Of a stretch of DNA of 12,029 nucleotides, positions 1 through 5,652 are shown piece after piece. The first letter of the stretch is position 1. Every line of letters begins with the position of its first letter. Origin of the DNA: Nitrospirota bacterium (lineage in GTDB: Bacteria > Nitrospirota > Nitrospiria > Nitrospirales > UBA8639); assembly GCA_003235785.1 (NCBI GenBank), contig QJYE01000190.1, positions 1-12,029 on the forward strand, given 5' to 3'. The notes under the pieces were generated by a model. It saw only the letters and a program-made list of their open reading frames with translations, did no database searches and was not told the origin of the DNA. The translations under genes were made by a program, and so were the position numbers.

Positions 1-163
1 CCCCTCAAGTCTTGATATTCCCTTCCCCGATGGCTACGCCCTCCAGCCATGAAAAATTTCTTGCTGGTTCTCCGTTGGAAAAACCGAGGCGAAGGTGTTG
101 TTTGGCAAAAGCGCTCTCTTTCATATACCACTCGTTAGAGTGGCAATACCTATTAATATAATT
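1..163. other. Upstream region of the SWIM gene
   Basis: No gene is recognised here. The region carries a small perfect hairpin at 128-143 (CCACTC, GTTA loop, GAGTGG) and an AT-rich stretch with TATAAT at 157-162 directly before the ATG at 164. A promoter using that -10 would start transcription inside the gene, so I do not assign it. A GTG at 95 lies in frame with the SWIM gene and would add 23 residues, but these look unlike a conserved N-terminus. Confidence 0.3.
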
Positions 164-506
164 ATGCAACCAACGTATGATTTAGAAAAAATCAAATTTG
201 CGACTGATGGGCCGACATTTGAGAAAGCGGTTGATTTGTATGAGAGTGGGAAAATCATGCAATTTGAGGAAAGAGGGGGCGCGTATTCGGCCGTTGTGCA
301 GGGCACCAAACCTTATCGAGTTTCGGTGGAGGCGCGTCGCTACAACTATGGCCATTGTGAGTGTTATCTTGGCCAAAACAATACGCTCTGCAAGCACATA
401 GTGGCCGTGGCCATTCGGGCTGTAACTGGCGGCAAGCTGCTGAGTAAGGAAGAGAAAACACTCGCACATCAGGCTGGAGTGCCCCCCGAAATTTGGCCAC
501 CTGATA
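164..506 (+). pseudogene. SWIM zinc-finger protein, N-terminal part, cut by an insertion sequence
   Basis: This is the first 114 or so residues of a SWIM-domain protein. The zinc-binding signature CxCx8CxH is visible as C65, C67, C76 and H78, followed by a hydrophobic helix (IVAVAI), which is the usual SWIM layout. SWIM domains are small zinc modules thought to bind DNA or protein partners; bacterial copies often occur with SNF2-type helicases, but none is seen here. The ATG at 164 is chosen because MQPTYDLEKIKF begins the folded-looking part; it has no obvious ribosome binding site, and a GTG at 95 is the alternative. The frame runs straight into an IS3-family element at 507, so any product made now is a truncated chimera ending at 769 inside the element. 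The C-terminal half resumes after the element. The SWIM motif is clear; the protein's exact role is unknown. Confidence 0.8.
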
Positions 507-518
507 TGTTAGGTTTTC
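507..518 (+). repeat. Left terminal inverted repeat of the IS
   Basis: TGTTAGGTTTTC here is the exact reverse complement of 1768-1779. The match can be stretched by one base on each side (A506 with T1780). Just inside lies a short palindrome, CCTCA and TGAGG, at 518-530, which runs into the orfA ribosome binding site. Confidence 0.9.
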
Positions 519-526
519 CTCAACCT

Positions 527-533
527 GAGGAGG
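527..533 (+). promoter_or_regulatory. Ribosome binding site of orfA
   Basis: GAGGAGG lies 6 nt before the ATG at 540. It is near-perfect and fixes the orfA start. Its position about 20 bp from the IS tip means translation of the transposase starts almost at the end of the element. Confidence 0.8.
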
Positions 534-539
534 ACCGGC

Positions 540-803
540 ATGAAGAAGAAACGATTCACAGAAGAACAGATCGTCCGGATTTTGCGGGCTGCGGAGACGA
601 CCACCATCGATGCGGCCGCTCGTCAACATGGGGTGTCCGAGCAATCTATTTATCGATGGAAACGCCAGTTTGGGCAGATGGACGTGGCCGATGTCCGCGA
701 ATTGCGGCACCTGCGGCAGGAGAATACCCGGCTGAAGAAGGTCTTAGCCGAACGGGATCTCGAAGTTGAAGTGATGAAAGAGGTGCAGGCAAAAAAGTGG
801 TAA
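540..803 (+). CDS. IS3-family transposase OrfA (helix-turn-helix, leucine-zipper protein)
   Basis: An 87-residue protein typical of IS3 OrfA. Residues 1-45 form a helix-turn-helix (FTEEQIVRILRAAE, then the recognition region HGVSEQSIYRWKRQFG) that binds the terminal inverted repeats. Residues 55-80 form a leucine-zipper-like coiled coil (LRHLRQENTRLKKVLAERDLEVEVM) used for multimerisation. It ends in AKKW, as is common in IS407-type elements. The SD at 527-533 gives a confident start. In IS3 elements OrfA alone tends to repress transposition, while the OrfAB fusion is the active transposase. Two codons before its stop the ribosome meets A AAA AAG (791-797), where a -1 slip leads into OrfB. 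Confidence 0.93.
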   Translation: MKKKRFTEEQIVRILRAAETTTIDAAARQHGVSEQSIYRWKRQFGQMDVADVRELRHLRQENTRLKKVLAERDLEVEVMKEVQAKKW

Positions 804-838
804 GCCCTCGGGCGCGGCGGCAGGTCGCCCAAGCCGCC
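779..838 (+). promoter_or_regulatory. Programmed -1 frameshift signal between orfA and orfB
   Basis: The slippery heptamer A AAA AAG sits at 791-797 in the correct phase for orfA (codons AAA at 792, AAG at 795); slipping back one base enters the orfB frame at 797. Upstream, AGAGGTG (779-785) resembles a Shine-Dalgarno stimulator at about the distance known from dnaX and IS911. Downstream, GGGCG 810-814 can pair with CGCCC 826-830, and GGCGGC 816-821 with GCCGCC 833-838. These pairings interleave, so they fit an H-type pseudoknot; alternatively only the second hairpin (11-nt loop) forms. Heptamer and phase are seen directly; the RNA fold is inferred. Confidence 0.8.
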
Positions 839-1777
839 TGTGCCCGGGGGCTGAGCATGAGACGGGCGGCTTGGTTATGCACGACAGCGCGCTCCGGCGT
901 GCGGTATCAGCTCAAACGCCCGAAACGGGATGCCCGGCTGGCCCAGGCGCTGCGGGGGGTCGCGAAACGCTATCCGCAGTGGGGCTACCGCTTAGCCGAA
1001 GGGTTTTTGCGGCGTCGCGGGTGGCGCGTCAATCTCAAGCGCGTCCACCGAGTGTGGCGCCAGTGCGGGTTACAGGTGCCAAAGCGGAAGCCACGGAAGA
1101 AGATCAAGACCGGGCTGACGCTGCAGCCGACGGCCAAGACCAAAAACGCCGTGTGGAGCTGGGATTTTGTGCATGATGTGACCACGGACGGCCAGGCGTT
1201 TCGCTGTCTGACGGTGAAGGATGAGCACACGCGCTGGTGTGTAGGCATTGAGGGGGCGCGCTCCTTCACGCATGAGCGCGTGATCGAGGTGCTGACTCGG
1301 TTGATTGCACGTTATGGGTGTCCCCAGTACATGCGCAGTGACAATGGCCCAGAGTTCATCGCTGGGGCCTTGCTCAAGTTTTTTCAAAGCCAGGGCATCA
1401 CGCCCAGTCGGATTACCCCCGGGAAACCCTGGCAGAACGGGAGTCACGAAAGTTTCAATGGCACGTTTCGGCGCGAATGCCTTGATGCGGAACGGTTTCA
1501 CCGTTTGACGGAAGCGCAAGTCGTCATCGAAGATTGGCGGCAGCAGTATAATCATGAGCGGCCTCACAGTGCGTTGGGCTATCAGATCCCAGCTCGCATC
1601 TATGGGGAGCATTCTAGTCGGCAGATGGCTGAAGTGGACATTTCAAGCTCGGCGGGAGAAAATTCATCGCGCGCGCATGGTCGTCAGGCGACGATCAGCA
1701 GGCCACACAACGGAGAGATCGGAGAACAATCAGGCCCCGTGGCAACCACGGAGGCCATCATCACTCAGAAAACCTAA
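797..1777 (+). CDS. IS3-family transposase OrfB (DDE integrase domain)
   Basis: The catalytic part of the transposase, 326 residues if read from the GTG at 797, and 412 when fused to OrfA by the -1 frameshift. It has an N-terminal helical region with a YPQWGYR block (residues 59-65), then an rve-type RNase H fold. The triad is D123 (WSWDFVHD), D182 (SDNGPEF) and E218 (SHESFNGTFRREC), giving the DD(35)E spacing of the family, followed by YNHERPHSALGYQIP. It cuts and joins the IS ends through a circular intermediate, as known for IS3 elements. The protein runs about 55 residues past the usual end near ALGY, and its stop codon TAA (1775-1777) lies inside the right terminal repeat. No frameshift or missing catalytic residue is seen. 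Confidence 0.93.
   Translation: MVSPRARRQVAQAACARGLSMRRAAWLCTTARSGVRYQLKRPKRDARLAQALRGVAKRYPQWGYRLAEGFLRRRGWRVNLKRVHRVWRQCGLQVPKRKPRKKIKTGLTLQPTAKTKNAVWSWDFVHDVTTDGQAFRCLTVKDEHTRWCVGIEGARSFTHERVIEVLTRLIARYGCPQYMRSDNGPEFIAGALLKFFQSQGITPSRITPGKPWQNGSHESFNGTFRRECLDAERFHRLTEAQVVIEDWRQQYNHERPHSALGYQIPARIYGEHSSRQMAEVDISSSAGENSSRAHGRQATISRPHNGEIGEQSGPVATTEAIITQKT
1733..1756. repeat. Strong hairpin just inside the right IS end
   Basis: GGCC then CCGTGG (1733-1742) pairs with CCACGG then GGCC (1746-1756) around a CAA loop, with one bulged A at 1752. That is about 10 bp of GC-rich stem lying 12 bp from the right repeat, within the tail of orfB. It could slow translation or transcription crossing the junction, but without a T-run it is not a classic terminator. 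Confidence 0.55.
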
Positions 1778-1779
1778 CA
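1768..1779 (-). repeat. Right terminal inverted repeat of the IS
   Basis: The reverse complement reads TGTTAGGTTTTC, identical to 507-518 over 12 bp. The orfB stop codon TAA is part of it. Confidence 0.9.
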
Positions 1780-2235
1780 TTCCGAATGGCCAAAGAATGG
1801 GGGCAGGTCAAGGCCGTTTGCAGTGGCCGATTGGGCACCTTAAGCAAGGAGGAATTGGCAACGATCAAAAAAGCGATGACTGCCGCCTTGCGACATATCA
1901 AACTCTACTATGGCCCATCTCGCATGTGGTTTTCCTATCAACAATTATTGGAGGAGGGATGCCATCGTTTGGCAAAGATTGTTTCCGAATTGCCAGTGAG
2001 CAAGCAGACGGCAGGCTTACTGGTTGATCTGTTATTGCAGCTCGAACATAAACTTTGTCGGGGTGGAGTTGATGATTCTAATGGCACTGTTGGGGGATTC
2101 ATGGAAGACACCGTCCAGGTGCTCAAGGAATACTCAAAACTCGATTCATCTTGTGTTGAACCATTTCTCAAACTCCAAGATCGGGAAACGTGTTTTGGCT
2201 GGGAGAAGCCTCTTTTGAAACTCATCACAAATTGA
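1780..2235 (+). pseudogene. SWIM zinc-finger protein, C-terminal part, after the insertion
   Basis: The frame beginning TTC CGA ATG at 1780 gives about 150 residues of well-formed protein. Notable stretches are IKLYYGPSRMWFSYQQLLEEG, a helical LLVDLLLQLEHKLCRGGVDDS and a DDSNGTVGGFMEDTVQVLKEY block. I read it as the remainder of the gene that starts at 164. If 1780-1783 is taken as a second copy of a 4-bp target duplication, residue D114 continues as R then MAKEWGQ, restoring one protein of about 265 residues. An ATG at 1786 is available but has no ribosome binding site, so independent expression is unlikely. Function of this half is unknown. It ends with a TGA at 2233-2235, convergent with the minus-strand operon. 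Confidence 0.7.
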
Positions 2236-2760
2236 GTGGCACAGAAATTTGTGCAAGGAAACTCAAGTATTGTTGTATGATCAAAAAAACTCCTCGAGGT
2301 TCCAAGCACTATTTTTTCATGTGGCCCAATTTCCTGTTAATTCCCTGCTCTTGAATTCACTCGCGGAAAATGAGAAACGTACCCCCCACGCTATAATTGA
2401 CCCTTCTATAGTTTCGGGCAAAATTTCCGCTTATCAGAGACAACAAATTCCCTGTATTCTCGCTGTTAAAGACGGAATTGAAATGTGGAGGGTCATGACT
2501 ACCCGCTAACCAGTCAGTCAGGGATACATGCTGGATATATAGGTAGGGTTAAATAACATGAGAGAGAATTTCGCTGCTGACTGCGCCCACCGCCAGCCAA
2601 TTTCCGCATAATCATCTTTCTTGCCGCATGAGAAATTGGCCAAAGATACTTCAAAGATTATCCGACAATGTCCTCCTGGTCTCATTCGAAGAAATCCCAT
2701 TTCGGGAATATGGGTCACCTCAAGAATCCACAGAGTGCCCAAGTCATGACGGACCTATAA
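2236..2760. other. Region without a recognised gene
   Basis: Frames of 86 codons (2249-2509, plus, starting TTG) and 74 codons (2518-2742, minus, starting TTG) are open here, but neither has a ribosome binding site or a protein motif I recognise. The second spans an inverted repeat. These could be decayed gene remnants. I see no RNA gene or terminator on the plus strand after the SWIM gene. Confidence 0.4.
2596..2640. repeat. Inverted repeat, 9 bp plus 3 bp stem
   Basis: GCCAATTTC (2596-2604) pairs perfectly with GAAATTGGC (2632-2640). After a small internal loop, CAT (2607-2609) pairs with ATG (2628-2630), leaving an 18-nt loop. There is no T-run, so it is not a standard terminator. Its role is unknown; it may be a trace of a mobile element. 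Confidence 0.45.
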
Positions 2761-2764
2761 AACT

Positions 2765-2845
2765 GTCATGCCCGACATCTTTCATTGTGAAGCCATAGGC
2801 CTCGATTTTTAAGATGGATCCCCGCCAACCACTTGCGGGGATGAC
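2765..2845. repeat. REPIN-like dispersed palindromic element
   Basis: The ends are GTCATGCCCG (2765-2774) and CGGGGATGAC (2836-2845), inverted relative to each other at 9 of 10 positions. The right half is a clean hairpin: ATCCCCGC (2818-2825) pairs with GCGGGGAT (2835-2842) around a 9-nt loop. The left half looks like a decayed copy of the same kind of palindrome. GTCATnCCCG repeats with a GGATCCCCG core are common in many copies between genes in several bacterial phyla. Translated on the minus strand the right half gives FVIPASGWRGSI, the familiar false peptide of such repeats, so the 62-codon frame at 2744-2932 is not a gene. Confidence 0.65.
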
Positions 2846-3016
2846 GAAAAATGAATTCGGGGATAACAACGGAGGGTGGAAGGATCTCGTTCGCCGCCCA
2901 TGAGCTTTTTCACGGAGCCATCTCGGGCTCAAACCATGAATTCAATGTGATCAAAAAATCTTCTTACCTGGGAAGGGGAAGAACGCCCAATCCGAGTCAG
3001 AAGAAAAGGGAGGCAG
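2846..3016. other. Intergenic stretch with no feature seen
   Basis: This stretch lies between the palindromic repeat and the possible small membrane peptide. I find no convincing gene, RNA or terminator in it. Confidence 0.4.
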
Positions 3017-3094
3017 TTAGATTTTTCTGATAGCAATGGCCACGATAGTTCCGAGCCAGCCTAGAAAGAGGATATTTACAAAAAAACCTTCCAT
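3017..3094 (-). CDS. Possible 25-residue single-pass membrane peptide
   Basis: On the minus strand an ATG at 3094 opens MEGFFVNILFLGWLGTIVAI, followed by AIRKI and a TAA at 3017-3019. Its composition is that of a short transmembrane peptide: a long hydrophobic run with a basic C-terminus, the positive-inside end. It lies about 180 bp downstream of coaBC on the same strand. The upstream AGAG is only 2 nt from the ATG, so the ribosome binding site is poor. Small peptides of this shape serve as subunits of oxidases, pumps and photosystems, but I cannot match it to a family. It could also be chance. Confidence 0.35.
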   Translation of the reverse strand: MEGFFVNILFLGWLGTIVAIAIRKI

Positions 3095-3206
3095 AACTCT
3101 CTATATCGGACGATTGGCGGGTTACCTTAAGTTTTTTCTTCTTTGTGCAGGTTATGGCTCATTGAGGCCATGAAACACTTCGTATCTTGAAAAGGGAAAA
3201 GACAAT

Positions 3207-3242
3207 CCCTCTCGCCAGACTCCCCATCCATAGAGGAGAGGG
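3207..3242 (-). terminator. Possible terminator of the coaBC operon
   Basis: CCCTCTC (3207-3213) pairs with GAGAGGG (3236-3242) about 30 bp beyond the coaBC stop. Read on the minus strand, the stem is followed by ATTGTCTTTTCCCTTTT, a T-rich but interrupted tail. The 22-nt loop is large, so this is a weak candidate. Confidence 0.35.
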
Positions 3243-3271
3243 CCAAGAAAAAAAACCGCAGCTTTTCGTGG

Positions 3272-4528
3272 TTACTGTGAAGGAGAGGAGGAAGCGGGAG
3301 ATGGTCGAACGGCACGTACCGGCACCTGTCCGATATGATCTAGCAATTTGTCAGCCAACTGGCGTTTAGGCATGCGAGGCATGTGAACGGGTGGCGCATC
3401 GGGAGTGAGTACCATGACTTCATTGTCATCCCGACCAAAGGCAGACTGTTGACCTCCGACTTGATTGACGACCAGCATATCAAGCTGTTTCTTCCGGAGT
3501 TTGCTTTGTCCATGTTCAAGGAGATGATCTGTTTCCGCCGCAAACCCAATCATGCGCTGATGGGTCCGTTGCGCCGAAAGGGCCAGCAAAATATCCGGCG
3601 TTCGCTCAAGCTGAAGCGACTCCCCTGTCCATTCTTCTTTCTTTAATTTGTGAGAGAGGGCCTGCTTCGGGCGAAAATCTCCAACGGCCGCAGCCATAAT
3701 GACTGTTGTCGCCCAATCAAAACGTGCCGTCAGGGCATGGAGCATTTCATCGGCCGTCACGACCGGAACTACCGTCACGCGAGAAGGCCTAGGAAGCCGC
3801 GTCGGTCCTGACACGAGCACGACCTCTGCTCCGCGTAAGACCGCCGCTTCGGCTAAGGCATAGCCCATTTTTCCAGAAGATCCATTGCTGAGGAATCGAA
3901 CCGGATCGATGGGTTCCTGTGTCGGACCAGCTGAGATTAAGACTCGCTCCCCTTGCCAATCAAGCCGAGGCTGCACTATCGCCTCCACTGTGGCCAAGAT
4001 GGTCTCCTCGGCAGCCAGCCGCCCCTGTCCACATTGTCCGGATGCCAGTTCTCCAATCTCTGGCTCAACAAGAACCGCTCCTCGGCGACGCAACGTCTCG
4101 GCATGGGCCTGGACAGTGGGATGCGCCCACATGTCCCCATCCATTGCCGGACAAATCACCAGAGGACATTGCAGGGTCAGCGCCATGGTCCCGAGGACAT
4201 TGTCGGCTAGCCCCAGCGCCAATTTGGCGAGTGTATTGGCCGTGCATGGCGCCACGAGTAACAGATCGGCGCGTTCCGTCAGTGACAGATGCTTCATGTC
4301 CTGATGCCCGGCAAACAGATCAGATGTCACCGGCGAGCCGGATAACACTTCAAAGGTGAGCGGAGCAACAAATCGTGTGGCGGCCTCCGTCATCACAACC
4401 TGCACCGTGGCCCCGCTCTGAGTCAGGAGCCGCAGGAGTCCTACCGCTTTATACGCGGCAATGCTCCCGGTCACAGCCAGGACTACTCGCTTCCCTCCCA
4501 TTTGAAGGCGTGGTATCGTCTGGGCCAT
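3272..4528 (-). CDS. coaBC: Bifunctional phosphopantothenoylcysteine decarboxylase / phosphopantothenate-cysteine ligase
   Basis: CoaBC carries out two steps of coenzyme A synthesis: CTP-dependent joining of 4'-phosphopantothenate to cysteine (CoaB), then FMN-dependent decarboxylation to 4'-phosphopantetheine (CoaC). The CoaC half (about residues 12-185) shows GSIAAYK, the catalytic histidine in MKHLSLTERADL, APCTANTLAKLALGLADN for FMN binding, and the flap cysteine in SGQCGQGRL. The CoaB half shows SAGPTQEPIDPVRFLSN with GSSGKMG, AAVGDFRPK with a following KLKK, and GFAAETD. One oddity is that the PxMNxxMW motif reads PAMDGDMW, Asp replacing the usual Asn; I believe this variant occurs in other phyla. 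An ATG at 4528 is preceded by an in-frame TTG at 4531, better spaced from GGAAGAG, so the start is uncertain by one residue. It begins 8 bp after the rpoZ stop (5 bp if TTG is used). Confidence 0.95.
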   Translation of the reverse strand: MAQTIPRLQMGGKRVVLAVTGSIAAYKAVGLLRLLTQSGATVQVVMTEAATRFVAPLTFEVLSGSPVTSDLFAGHQDMKHLSLTERADLLLVAPCTANTLAKLALGLADNVLGTMALTLQCPLVICPAMDGDMWAHPTVQAHAETLRRRGAVLVEPEIGELASGQCGQGRLAAEETILATVEAIVQPRLDWQGERVLISAGPTQEPIDPVRFLSNGSSGKMGYALAEAAVLRGAEVVLVSGPTRLPRPSRVTVVPVVTADEMLHALTARFDWATTVIMAAAVGDFRPKQALSHKLKKEEWTGESLQLERTPDILLALSAQRTHQRMIGFAAETDHLLEHGQSKLRKKQLDMLVVNQVGGQQSAFGRDDNEVMVLTPDAPPVHMPRMPKRQLADKLLDHIGQVPVRAVRPSPASSSPSQ

Positions 4529-4536
4529 CAAGGTTG

Positions 4537-4932
4537 TTACTCTTCCAATGCTGGCTCGGATTCTGGCTCAGAATCGGAGTCAATCTCGGCCACTAGCTCT
4601 GGACTCGAATCATCAATATACACACTGAGTTCTTTTTTGATTTCCTGCGCTTTTTCATCAGGTTGTGCATAGAATGACGGATCAATAGGACGGTGGCTGG
4701 CTTGTTTTGCCTCTCGAATCGCTTGTTTCGCCTCTGCTCCAATGAGATAAGGCACAGTGCCATGCAGCACCTCTTCAAGAGCCTTTGACGTATTTTTTTC
4801 AAATTTACTCCCCACGGCCGCTTCGGCCCCGCGCACTAACTGCTTGGCCCGTTGGGCGGCAATCAACACGATCCGATACCGGGAATCAAATTCCTTTTGA
4901 TGATGTTGGGGTAATAACGATAATGCATCCAT
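4537..4932 (-). CDS. rpoZ: DNA-directed RNA polymerase subunit omega
   Basis: Omega binds the beta-prime subunit and helps assembly and stability of RNA polymerase; in many bacteria it is part of the ppGpp response. The core motif is visible at residues 16-55: DSRYRIVLIAAQRAKQLVRG, then KNTSKALEEVLHG, matching the conserved R-x-A-x-QL and K-x-x-ALEE-x-xG pattern. At 131 residues it is longer than the E. coli protein (about 90), with a strongly acidic C-terminal tail (IDDSSPELVAEIDSDSEPES) likely to be disordered. The ATG at 4932 follows AAAGGA by 13 nt, a little far. The neighbour order yicC, gmk, rpoZ, coaBC is widely conserved and supports the call. Confidence 0.92.
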   Translation of the reverse strand: MDALSLLPQHHQKEFDSRYRIVLIAAQRAKQLVRGAEAAVGSKFEKNTSKALEEVLHGTVPYLIGAEAKQAIREAKQASHRPIDPSFYAQPDEKAQEIKKELSVYIDDSSPELVAEIDSDSEPESEPALEE

Positions 4933-5013
4933 TGGTTCGCTTCATCCTTTCTGTAAAATAACGTGATCTTCCTATTGAGACTTTTTTAAAATACTCGTGG
5001 CGTTCTACCTTCT

Positions 5014-5619
5014 TTACCGAAACACTTGAGCCGGATCGACATGAGCGGTTCTGACCCGTTCCGCCACAATCACTGCACGAAGTTCCTGAATCGCCTGTTC
5101 TAATGTTTCATTCCGAATGGTATAGCCATATTCGTTATAGCTTTTCATTTCATCTTGAGATTTTTGAAACCGACGGTCTTGTTCTTCAGGGGAATCGGTT
5201 CCACGACTGGACAATCGAGCCCGCAAAGTTTCCAGAGAAGGGGGCAGAATGAAAATGGTCACCGCCTTCTGTAGTGTCTTCATCACCTGCCGAGCGCCTT
5301 GCACATCAATATCCAATAAAATATCCGTGTGTGATTCTGGCTCCTGTTCCAATTCCTTCCATGGAGTCCCATATAACCGGCCATAGACTTCCGCCCATTC
5401 AGCAAACGCATGCTCCGCAATTTTGGTGCGGAACTGGTCCTCTGGGATGAACTGGTATTCCTTCCCATCCGTCTCTCCTGAACGCGGAGGGCGTGTGGTA
5501 TAAGACACGGAGAGGCGAATGTCAGGAATGTCTTGTAAGATATGTCGGCAAAGTGTCGACTTCCCCACACCGGAAGGCCCGGATACGACAAACAAGAGTT
5601 TTTTGCCTTCTAAAGACAT
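5014..5619 (-). CDS. gmk: Guanylate kinase
   Basis: Converts GMP and ATP to GDP and ADP in the cytosol, feeding GTP and dGTP pools and linking to ppGpp metabolism. The P-loop GPSGVGKST is at residues 14-22. The GMP-binding region SYTTRPPRSGETDGKEY begins at residue 39, with FAEWAEVYGRLYGTP around 72-86. ILLDIDVQGARQV forms the second core strand, and the lid arginines appear in RLSSRGTDSPEEQDRR. Its 201 residues are standard for the family. AAAAGG lies about 8 nt before the ATG at 5619, so the start is sound. It follows yicC by 33 bp and precedes rpoZ by 81 bp, as in many bacteria. Confidence 0.97.
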   Translation of the reverse strand: MSLEGKKLLFVVSGPSGVGKSTLCRHILQDIPDIRLSVSYTTRPPRSGETDGKEYQFIPEDQFRTKIAEHAFAEWAEVYGRLYGTPWKELEQEPESHTDILLDIDVQGARQVMKTLQKAVTIFILPPSLETLRARLSSRGTDSPEEQDRRFQKSQDEMKSYNEYGYTIRNETLEQAIQELRAVIVAERVRTAHVDPAQVFR

Positions 5620-5652
5620 GGGTGAACCTTTTCTGACATTCCCTGAGGAACA

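Larger units (their letters stand above)
507..1779 (+). mobile_element. IS3-family insertion sequence, probably IS407-like group
   Basis: A 1273-bp element bounded by 12-bp perfect terminal inverted repeats starting TGTTAGG. It carries two overlapping reading frames (orfA, orfB) joined by a -1 slippery site, the standard IS3 plan. OrfA ending in AKKW and the PWQNGSHESFNGTFRREC block in OrfB resemble the IS407 group. It looks intact, with both frames open, a strong SD for orfA and a DD(35)E triad in OrfB, so it may be active. It is visibly more GC-rich than its flanks. It interrupts a SWIM gene in the same orientation. The flanking 4-mers, GATA on the left and TTCC on the right, do not match as a target duplication should. 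Family assignment is firm; the group is less certain. Confidence 0.92.

Noticed and set aside
128..143. A perfect 6-bp hairpin upstream of the SWIM gene as an operator or terminator
   Set aside because: It is short, has no T-run, and nothing else supports a regulator; kept only as a note in the upstream region.
95..769. A single 224-residue plus-strand frame
   Set aside because: It joins the SWIM N-terminus to out-of-frame IS sequence after 506; only the first part is real coding sequence.
2249..2509. An 86-codon plus-strand frame
   Set aside because: TTG start, no ribosome binding site, and no motif recognised; too weak to call as a gene.
2744..2932. A 62-codon minus-strand frame
   Set aside because: It is largely the translation of the palindromic repeat (FVIPASGWRGS), a well-known false-gene pattern.
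3885..4359. Plus-strand frames of up to 146 codons inside coaBC
   Set aside because: These are antisense shadows of a gene with complete CoaBC motifs.
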